Positions 56,457 through 64,000 of a DNA stretch of 64,000 nt are shown here, piece after piece. The DNA lies in assembly GCF_018476645.1 (NCBI RefSeq), contig NZ_JAHCTB010000002.1, forward strand, positions 62,001-126,000. The letters are read 5' to 3'. Every line of letters starts with the position of its first letter. Within the stretch, counting starts at the first letter, position 1. The position numbers and the translations under genes are program-made. This DNA is from Aequorivita echinoideorum. GTDB lineage: Bacteria > Bacteroidota > Bacteroidia > Flavobacteriales > Flavobacteriaceae. Under the pieces are notes generated by a model. The model searched no databases. It was not told the origin of the DNA and saw only the letters and a program-made list of their open reading frames with translations.

Positions 56457-57697
56457 ATCTTTGGAAAATAACCTTTAGCAATATATTATACAAGCCACTG
56501 TATTCAATATTAAGTGTTTTATCACTTTCCATAAGTATTGGGCTTTTACTGGGAATTCAGCAAATGGACGCTTCCCTGCAGGATCAGCTAAAGAATAGCT
56601 ATGGAAATATAGATATGGTGATAGGTGCAAAGGGTAGCCCTTTGCAACTTATATTATCTTCGGTGCTGCACATAGATAATCCTACTGGCAATATATCGCT
56701 GAAGCAAGCGGAAGAAATAGCCAAAAATCCCTTGGTAAAACTTGCGGTGCCCATATCCTACGGCGATAATTACTTAGGTTTTCGCATAGTAGGTACTAAT
56801 AGTGATTTTTCTAAATTCTTTAATGCGAAACTTGGGACAGGAAGGCAAGTGGCAGCACCTCTGGAAGTGATACTGGGAAGTGAGGTTGCTTCCCAAGCAA
56901 ATTTAAAAATAGGCGATACATTTTTGAGTTCGCACGGATTGGCGGAAAGTACAGAAGACGTACACCATCATCCTATGAAAGTTGTTGGTATTTACGAAAG
57001 AACGGGGAAGGTTATTGACAGGCTAATAGTTAGCAAACTTGAAAGTATTTGGGAGCTACACCACCACGAGAAAGCGTCTGGTCACGAATTTCACGATAGT
57101 GATCACAATGATATTGAACAGAAAATTGAAGATACTTAAGTAAATGAAGCGCGTGAAATAACTTCCATGCTCGTAACCTTTAGAAATCCGATGGGACTAT
57201 TGACAATGCCAAGGCGCATTAATAAGGAGTCGTCCTTTCAAGCAGCATTGCCCAAGTTTGAGCTGGAACGTCTTTTCCGTTTCACCGGTATTGGGGTTGT
57301 TGCTATTTCTTGGATAGCGTATGCCATCCTTTTAATTTCCTGTATAACCATATTTATCAATTTATTTAAAACCGTAAAGGAGCGGGCATTCGATATGGCC
57401 CTAATGCGAACTTATGGCGCAACCAATTTCCAGCTGATAAAAATTTTGATTTATGAAGGATTTATCATCGTAACCGTGTCATTATTTTTGGGCGGGCTGC
57501 TGACATTAATGCTGATGGCACTTACTTCTTCCTACTTCGCAACTGAATATAATATGGAAATGTTATGGCAGCCCAATTATACGAATGCTGCCAAAACCAT
57601 TCTCATAGTTTTTATCACCGTGATTTTTGCAGTATTGTTATCAATTTACCCATTGTTAACATTGAATATATCTAAAATTTTAAGTAATGAGAAATAA
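56453..57697 (+). pseudogene. FtsX/MacB-type ABC permease with His-rich loop and an in-frame stop
   Basis: Both halves are in one frame, split by TAA at 57137-57139. The 414-codon protein has an N-terminal helix (ILSVLSLSISIGLLLGIQQ), a periplasmic domain and three C-terminal helices typical of FtsX-like permeases. The loop just before the stop is His-rich (HHHP, HHHEK, SGHEFHDSDH). The expected FRNPMG motif follows the stop. The TAA probably replaces a Lys, Gln or Glu codon. The gene could be inactive, or read through. The context (ATPase upstream) indicates an intact ancestor, possibly acting on metals. Confidence 0.8.
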
Positions 57698-58124
57698 ATT
57701 TGCCATTGCCGCTATTCTCTTCGGCTTACATTTTTGTACAGGCCAAGAGCACATAAGTTGGCAACATCTTGCCGATGTTAGTTTTACGGATAAATACTTC
57801 CCTTCTGTAGATCAATTGTTATTGTATCCCACGTTTGGACAGGACGTTAAGAAGTTGGAGGGAAAGGAAATAACCCTTAGCGGTTATTTTTTAAATATTT
57901 CTCCTGAGGATGATTTATATATACTTTCCAAAAACCCAATGGCGGCTTGTTTTTTCTGTGGAATGGCCGGTCCGGAAACTACCGTGGAACTTCATTTTAA
58001 AAAGAAACCCAACTTTTATACTGATGATATAATTACAGTTACGGGTACCCTTAGTTTGAATTCAAAAGATGTTACCCATCTCAACTATATTCTGGACAAC
58101 TGTACCGCAGTGAAAGCTAAATAA
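57687..58124 (+). CDS. Exported protein with CxxC, DUF3299-like
   Basis: The 145-residue product has a signal peptide (ends near FCTGQ), then WQHLADVSFTDKYFP, KLEGKEITLSGYFL and AACFFCGMAGPETTVELHF, with a CxxC. The fold looks like a small OB- or beta-barrel domain. It resembles the DUF3299-type lipoproteins found beside FtsX-like ABC modules in other bacteria, but this is a weak assignment. It overlaps the permease gene by eleven bases. Confidence 0.65.
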   Translation: MRNKFAIAAILFGLHFCTGQEHISWQHLADVSFTDKYFPSVDQLLLYPTFGQDVKKLEGKEITLSGYFLNISPEDDLYILSKNPMAACFFCGMAGPETTVELHFKKKPNFYTDDIITVTGTLSLNSKDVTHLNYILDNCTAVKAK

Positions 58125-58225
58125 TTTTACTAGTTATTATAAATCAATAAAAGGTGGGCTTCAAAATAAGATATTGAAAGGAAAAAAATCATTTCCCATA
58201 TATATCCTATTCCTAAATTTCAATT

Positions 58226-58735
58226 TTAGGAAGTGGTAGTAGCCTCATTTTTATTTTGTGTACTCAAGTTCTCTCTCATTTTTGAGTGCTCATCCTTCAT
58301 TTGTTCAATTTCCTTTTGAAGCATGTCCTGATCCTTCATAATACGATCGTGATCGTCCATCATTTCCTTAAGCTGGGCTTCTTTTTCAGCTTCCGGCAAG
58401 GTTGCAAAATCCTGTTTGAGTTGATTGTGACCCTGCATCAATTCGTCATTTGCCTTTATAACCGCATCTTGTTTTTTCAGCATTACCTCGTGCTGTGCCA
58501 TATCACGTACTAGTGTAGAATCGGAAAGATTGCCGCTTGAGATTTCTTCCATGAATTCCTCATGCTGTTTCATCATGGCTGTGTGCTCCTGTTTGATTTG
58601 GTTTTGGACATTAGCAATACTATCGTTTTCCTTTTGCAATTTTGCCAACTTATCCTCAAAGTCGGTATTTTTATTATTACAAGCCAACAATAATGTGGCA
58701 AAAAGAAATGTGGTTAAAATTCTAAATGTTCTCAT
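58226..58735 (-). CDS. Met/His-rich coiled-coil lipoprotein
   Basis: The 169-residue protein has a lipobox (LLACN) and is almost entirely helical coiled coil (about residues 25-155). It carries Met/His-rich repeats such as TAMMKQHEEFM, MMDDHDRIMKD and MKDEHSKM. Such spacing suggests metal chelation, as in periplasmic metal chaperones. No named family. A small TTCCTAAA/TTTAGGAA hairpin overlaps its 3' end. Confidence 0.72.
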   Translation of the reverse strand: MRTFRILTTFLFATLLLACNNKNTDFEDKLAKLQKENDSIANVQNQIKQEHTAMMKQHEEFMEEISSGNLSDSTLVRDMAQHEVMLKKQDAVIKANDELMQGHNQLKQDFATLPEAEKEAQLKEMMDDHDRIMKDQDMLQKEIEQMKDEHSKMRENLSTQNKNEATTTS

Positions 58736-58865
58736 AAGTCCTTGATTTTATAGTTAATATTTGAATATACCATTTTTAGGAATAGGATGGCAAACTTTTC
58801 AAATATTTTACAATACAATAACACTTTTGAGCTTGAATTTCGAAAATTCATAAAGAAGCTTCCAT

Positions 58866-59696
58866 TTACAGGGAAAATTCAATGGGATAACGGTCTGAAA
58901 CACTTTTATTTCCTACTACATCGGTCACCACAGCAAGAATATAATACATTCCTGATTGCCAATCGTTCTCGCCTGTGATAGGTTGTGGTGGAATGTTATT
59001 ATCAAATGTGGCACCTACCGAAATTTCAGCTTCAAATTCGTGATAATCGAGTGCGTCAAAATGATCAATATTATGCATCACTATAACGTTTGGATGATTA
59101 CCATTAATTTCCGAATCAGGTATACCTTCATCCTCCCGCACCAAGACTATCAAAAGGGATGATAGCGATGTATTGTCTGCCACCATGCCGGAAACGGCAA
59201 TAACGTCCCCTTCCACATACTGTTGTCCATTTTGGGGTGTTGAATACATATTTAATGTAGGCGCCACGTTATCCTCAATACGCAAAAGGGTAAGGTCCAC
59301 TTCCTCTTGGACAACCTGCCCCTGCTGGTCTGTAATTATTATTCTGAAAGTATATGTGCCTTGCTCGGCATCTTCTGAAATATCGATATGTTCATGGAAA
59401 TCAGTATTTCGAAGTCCACTAAACTCCTCTTGCCACGTTTTCTGAAAATTCCAGGACAAACTCTGGCTTGAAATTTCTACAGCAATAGTTTGTATGAGTC
59501 CGGGTGCAAGAACCGCGGCTTCGAGATGTAGATCGGACCCTATAAATGCCTCGCGACTGTTTGCCAACCCAACTTCCAAATCTGCTATCTGTGGGGGCAT
59601 CACTGCAGGTGCATCATCATCACTACAGGATAAAAGGAAAAGAAATAGAAGAAATGCAATATTTATTGATTTGAAAATTTTAATTATAGTTTTCAT
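58866..59696 (-). CDS. DUF4625-like lipoprotein
   Basis: The 276-residue protein has a lipoprotein signal (LLSCSDDDAP) and two immunoglobulin-like DUF4625 regions. The first covers DFHEHIDISEDAEQGTYTF, and the second VIVMHNIDHFDALDYHEFE. Repeated His and acidic residues fit metal binding. It forms part of a minus-strand group with another DUF4625 lipoprotein and the TonB receptor. Confidence 0.78.
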   Translation of the reverse strand: MKTIIKIFKSINIAFLLFLFLLSCSDDDAPAVMPPQIADLEVGLANSREAFIGSDLHLEAAVLAPGLIQTIAVEISSQSLSWNFQKTWQEEFSGLRNTDFHEHIDISEDAEQGTYTFRIIITDQQGQVVQEEVDLTLLRIEDNVAPTLNMYSTPQNGQQYVEGDVIAVSGMVADNTSLSSLLIVLVREDEGIPDSEINGNHPNVIVMHNIDHFDALDYHEFEAEISVGATFDNNIPPQPITGENDWQSGMYYILAVVTDVVGNKSVSDRYPIEFSL

Positions 59697-59752
59697 ATTA
59701 TAAAATTTTGATAAGGCGCGAAGATTATACTAGTCTTCGCGCCTAATTTAAA

Positions 59753-60677
59753 TTAATCAATCACTACGCGCTGAGCGATACTTCCCTCTGGAGTTTGAAT
59801 GAAAAGCACATAAATTCCAGCTTTTAGACTAGTTGAAGAATACGAATACGTACCATTGCCAGCAAGCAAATCAATAGCCTGTGAATCTAGCTTTTTTCCT
59901 GCAATATCATAAAGGGTTAATGTTCCCTCACCACCGTACTTCGAATTGATTGGAATTTGGAAATTTCCGTTGGAAGGATTTGGGTAAACACCACCGATAC
60001 TCCCTTGACCATCAAAATCAGCAACTGAAAGCACTTCCATTTCAACTATTGGAAAAAGTGAAAAGTAGATTGCGGGTTCATAATCAGTGAAATTTTCGGT
60101 GCGGTAATCTTTCCAGGCTGGCGCACCGTGACTGTGCCATCTGATGGCGTTACGTGCAAATACACCAAAATCTGATGCAGGACGTGTCTCGTGGGGGGGC
60201 GTGCGTTATGGCAATTTTTTTAGTACCAAGATTTCCATGCACGTAGTCGTTTAAGTTGAATGAAACAAAAAATTCTCCGCTCACGCTCGCTGGATTGGTA
60301 AAATCAACCGTAAACATAGAGCCATCCACGGGCACATCATTATACGGCACATTTTTACTTGCCACGGGTGTACCGGGCAATCCGTTGGCTGCTACTGTGT
60401 AAATGCGATAGGAAGTATTTAAGGCACTCGTTCCCTCCTCCCCTTCGTGAATTGCCATTACACCATACACTTGGGCAGAGCCCTGTATTTCATATTTTTC
60501 GGCAAATTCCTCATCTCCATATGCATTATGTCCTGTATAGTACCCATCTGTATTTGGGTAACTCTCTGTAATGGGAGCAATAGAAGTTGTATCAAAATGC
60601 TCCAGTGTTTGTGTGTCCTGCGCAAGAAGGGATGCGCCGATCAATAGTGTAAATCCAGTGATAATTGTGTTTCTCAT
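59753..60677 (-). pseudogene. Type IX secretion sorting-domain protein, frameshifted
   Basis: From ATG 60677 the frame runs to the G7 run at 60193-60199 (minus strand C7). Removing one base restores a single frame through the C-terminal sorting domain to 59753, giving about 307 residues. The N-terminal part has a signal peptide (ASLLAQ). The C-terminal domain has VYPNPSNGNFQIPI, YDIAGKKLDSQ and LKAGIYVLFIQTPEG, the T9SS type A marker. The mature protein shows no enzyme motif. Confidence 0.78.
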
Positions 60678-60772
60678 TTTTATTTTTTTTAATTTAATGT
60701 TTATTGAATTATTATAGAATTGATTTTTTGTGAATTCATATTATTCGATTTGACTGAATCGTAATTCAGAAT

Positions 60773-61258
60773 TTATTCAATGATTTTAATGTCTATTGAA
60801 GTTCTTGATTGCCATCCCGTCTGGTCTGTTACTGAAAAGGCAGTGTGATAGTCCCCAAGATCCACGGTTTCTGGAATGGTTACCGGAATTGATATCTCGT
60901 AAGTTTGGGGATTTTCCGCAATGCTGAAATTTTCCAAATAGATAAATGGGGATTGGGCCTCCTTTATAGGCTCCAACTCACATAGCGACCCTTGGTCGTC
61001 GTGGGTGTGATGATCAAAATTGTGATGCACATTCAGACTATATGCCGCTAGGGCTAGATTGTCCGTTACGCGGGCGCGAAAGGTGTACGTTTCTCCTCTT
61101 TTCAGCTCCGCACAGGAGGTTGGGAAGCCGTTTTCGTAAGCAACCGTAATCTCTGGCCTTTCCTCATCTATTTCTTCGCCGTCGTCACTGCTGCAAGATG
61201 CAAAGACCAATGCTCCCGTAAATAGAATTGCCAATTTTTTGAAACTTGTTTTTAACAT
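60773..61258 (-). CDS. DUF4625 lipoprotein with His-rich loop
   Basis: The 161-residue protein has a lipoprotein signal (VFASCSSDDGEE) and one DUF4625 immunoglobulin-like domain. Its loop VHHNFDHHTHDDQG contains six His and three Asp, a probable metal site. It follows the TonB receptor gene by 26 bp on the same strand. Confidence 0.82.
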   Translation of the reverse strand: MLKTSFKKLAILFTGALVFASCSSDDGEEIDEERPEITVAYENGFPTSCAELKRGETYTFRARVTDNLALAAYSLNVHHNFDHHTHDDQGSLCELEPIKEAQSPFIYLENFSIAENPQTYEISIPVTIPETVDLGDYHTAFSVTDQTGWQSRTSIDIKIIE

Positions 61259-61284
61259 ATGTATTTAATTTTAATTGATACTTA

Positions 61285-63653
61285 TTAAATGGGCACCGTA
61301 ACCGACAGGGATATATTCCTCCCGGCCTCCGGTACATCAATGAGCCTATAAAAACTCGTGTGGTTAAAATATTTTGTGTTGAACAAATTGTTTATCCTAA
61401 TTCTGAATTCTGGTTGGTTGCTGCCTTCCGTCAGTTTAATATTTCCGGTAACCGACAGATTGAATAAGCTGTAACCATCGGTTTTTTCCTCTGGCGGCAC
61501 GATTTCACGCTGGGCGGCAGCCTTGCGCCAGTCAAACTGAAACCTCAAATTCCTAAAGGTTGCGATGTCATTTTTCAAAATGTAGCTAGTGGAAGTCAAA
61601 AATGTGAGAGGTGGTGAAAAAGGCAGCGTAAAATTCTTTTTGGGTCCATCCAACTGTCTTGAGCGAACAAATTCACCAGAGACATCAATAACCAAACCTG
61701 GCGCTATTGTATAGCCTACACTAAGCTCACCACCTATCCGCGACACTTTATTCTGGGTGTATTCGTATATCTGGAGAGTTTCAAAATAAGTGGGAGTAGG
61801 ATTCAGGTAAATGAAATTTGTAAAATAGCTCACAAATGGGCTCAAGCCAACCCTCAAATTCTTCCAGGTATAATCCACATCAAAATCCAATTGATATGAT
61901 TCCTCTGGTTCCAGCTCCAGATTTCCCCTTTCATAGCGGTACATATGGTAGTTCACACCATCTGATGCTAGTTCATTTGCCAATGGCATTCTAAACCCTT
62001 TAGCAATATTCAATTTATAGGTTACATCATTTAAAACATAACTGACTCCCGCTGAGCCCGTAATATTGGAAAAATGCAGACTTTTATCTACTGCGCGTTG
62101 TAAAAAAACAGCGGATGAGGTACCATCTCCATTCGCAAATTGTGATGGAAACCAATCAAAATAAGGCTTCGTGTGAATGTATCCGTAATCGTAACGCACC
62201 CTCCTTGAAAATTCCATTGATCTGAAAATTCAATACGATCAAAAGCAAATATGCCGGCAACCCATCTATTATATTCTGGAATTAGGAAGCCCCAACCGCC
62301 AATGGAGTTATTTTGGTATTCCATATTAAAGCCAAAAGCAAGATGGTGCCCATTTATAGGATCAAATAAATCCTTTGCATTTATGGTTAACGTATTTTTT
62401 CTGAATATTCGCTCACGACTATCAGGGGGAGTTGGCATATAGCCGTGCGGTACGGGTTCTGAATGCTCTTCCCTATGATTATTCTGAAAACCAACCTCCA
62501 CCAGAATTTTTTGATTTTCGGTATAGAAGGTGGAATTGTTTACAATCTTGAAATGATTGACTCGATGGAACGGTAGGTCAATATCCCTGTTTCTACTATC
62601 GTAATCTATGGTTGAAGTGCGCACTTCGAGACCGTGGGCATTTGCAAAAAAGCCATTCTTTGCATTTACATTGCTGAAAAATGTTTCCGTCTTAAAGTTA
62701 TCCCCCAAAAACCCAACACTGAGTGCCGCATTGGCTTCCCTCCCAGCGGTATTACGAAGCCGCCGATTGTCAAGCTCAAAAATATAACTCTCATACCGTA
62801 TTTGATCCGTAGGTACACGATAGTCGGCATAATTGCGATACGTAAATCTGCCCCGGTAAAACCATTTTTGTTTCCTAGCTTCCAACCCCATGGAAATTCC
62901 CAAAAGATCATTATTGCTTTCGGCCAAAAAGTTTACCTCGCCGCCAAACGAATTCGCAATAGGAATTTTTGGCGGAAGAATATCCACTACCCCCGCAATT
63001 GCATCAGAGCCGTACATTACTGAAGCAGGGCCTTTTATAATTTGAATATTATCGATACCATATTGGTCTATTTCCAATCCATGATCATTGCCCCATTGCT
63101 GGGCCTCGTGCTTTATACCATTTTGAACCACACTTACTCTATTGAATCCTAGACCCCGTATAACGGGTTTGGATTGGCCGGAGCCGATATTAATAGTACT
63201 TACACCAGGAATGTTTTCAAGTGTTTGCATCAAGCTATTGTTGCGATTTAACTCCATAAATTCACGGGATACAAGTACGGTACTTTGGGGGTTTTCCCGA
63301 GAGCTTCGGTCATTTGTCTTGCCGTGCAACTGGACAGTTTCCAAATTTGTTTTCTCTTGGGTTAGGGCCAAAATCAAGTCTGTTTTAGTTGGCACAAAAA
63401 TTTCAAAAGTTTTTTTGGAATATCCCAGATGGGACACAGAAATAACAAATGTTCCGGATGGAACATCCTGGAATAAAAAATTCCCTTCTTCACTTGAAAC
63501 ATAGGTCTTTTGATTCAAAGAGATACTTGCCCCCTCAATGGGGAGTTTGGTATCATTATCCATAACAACACCTTTAATATTATAGGTATTCTGTGCGGAA
63601 AGCAGTGAGGTCATGGTCAAGCAAGACCATACCATTATTTTCATAAAATTCAT
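61285..63653 (-). pseudogene. TonB-dependent receptor, frameshifted
   Basis: From ATG 63653 there are a signal peptide, a carboxypeptidase-like domain (YNIKGVVMDNDTKLPIEGAS, about residues 25-110), a plug with NGIKHEAQQWGNDHGLEIDQ and IIKGPASVMYGSDAIAGVVD, and half the barrel. The frame then breaks at 62199-62201, where GGG lacks one G; restoring it joins WNFQGG to VRYDYGYIHTK and the rest of the barrel, about 790 residues. Extracellular loops are His-rich (NNHREEHSEPVPHGYM). It probably imports a metal complex. Confidence 0.85.
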
Positions 63654-64000
63654 CAATCTGAAATTTGGAGTTATTTCGAAGCGCAGAGGCCAAGAACTAA
63701 ATATCCATTACGGGCAAAGCCATTACAGTTGAATTTAAATCCTCTAGTAGGAAACTAAAAAGGATCATCTTTCTGTAAACAGCTTTACGACCGTTTGAAA
63801 TAAAGGAGATTATGAAAATATAGGCGGGGGCCTTGAAAAAAGTTTGCCCCGGAAATTCCCTGAAGAAAAAGGACTGGAATAGTGTAGAAAATAGTGCTTT
63901 TCGAGAAATAGCAAAGGTATTTGCAGCTCGAAATCTGCAACCACAGTTGGTTGAAACGGATTTATCTTATCGTTTGAGATGGCATGGTCACACAAACTAC
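63654..64000. other. Region upstream of the TonB receptor, with a possible partial ORF
   Basis: No complete gene is visible. A plus-strand frame from TTG 63833 stays open to the window edge for 56 codons. Its product begins KKVCPGNSLKKKDWNSVEN and I recognise no family. The inverted repeat CAACCA/TGGTTG (63942-63957) and TTGCAG/CTGCAA lie inside it. Coding potential is uncertain. Confidence 0.3.

Overview
The window is a chromosomal segment of a member of the Bacteroidetes, almost certainly a marine-type Flavobacteriaceae. The evidence is the AT-rich sequence, promoters of the Bacteroidetes form (TTG, 19-21 bases, then TAnnTTTG), a fused SecDF, an archaeal-type ProS, a type IX secretion sorting domain, several TonB-dependent receptors and many small lipoproteins. 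The genus cannot be fixed from the sequence.

Bases 1-40,500 are mostly housekeeping genes with ordinary intact frames: an oligopeptide-type ABC permease (cut by the window edge), prc, surE, coaD, rpsT, tRNA-Glu, proS, a FadL-type porin, folE, cysS, yidD, lgt, secDF, a B12-dependent ribonucleotide reductase, mdh, gyrB, queE, a HerA-like ATPase, folD, ffh, an amino acid permease, a membrane glycosyltransferase and an aldo/keto reductase. Noncoding oddities here are a 21-bp phased array at 13.7 kb and two heptanucleotide tandem arrays at 29.1 and 33.8 kb.

Bases 40,600-44,900 form a cobalamin uptake locus: a DUF4198 protein, a cobalamin riboswitch whose peripheral stems contain two palindromic repeat elements, a BtuB-like TonB receptor and a beta-propeller lipoprotein that may act like BtuG. 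The B12-dependent reductase at 18 kb is one likely consumer.

Bases 45,100-48,100 form a light-driven ion pump operon: a rhodopsin with the NTQ motif of inward chloride pumps (N98, T102, Q109, D231, K235 once a one-base frameshift is bridged), a DUF2254 membrane protein and Blh, which makes retinal. The frameshift lies exactly on a T TTT TTC slippery heptamer followed by TAA.

Bases 48,200-63,700 look like a metal homeostasis island. A Fur/Zur-type repressor and a MerC-like gene diverge from a promoter pair bracketed by two 7-1-7 palindromes. They are followed by a CxxC flavoprotein, a Cys/His-rich small protein, a 127-bp inverted-repeat element with flanking direct repeats, lipoproteins, two ABC modules (a DUF3526 type and a MacB/LolD type with a His-rich permease), His-rich DUF4625 lipoproteins and a TonB receptor. 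Zinc is the likeliest substrate, by inference only. Four genes between 45 and 64 kb have disrupted frames and none do before that, which suggests either recent decay or local sequence errors.
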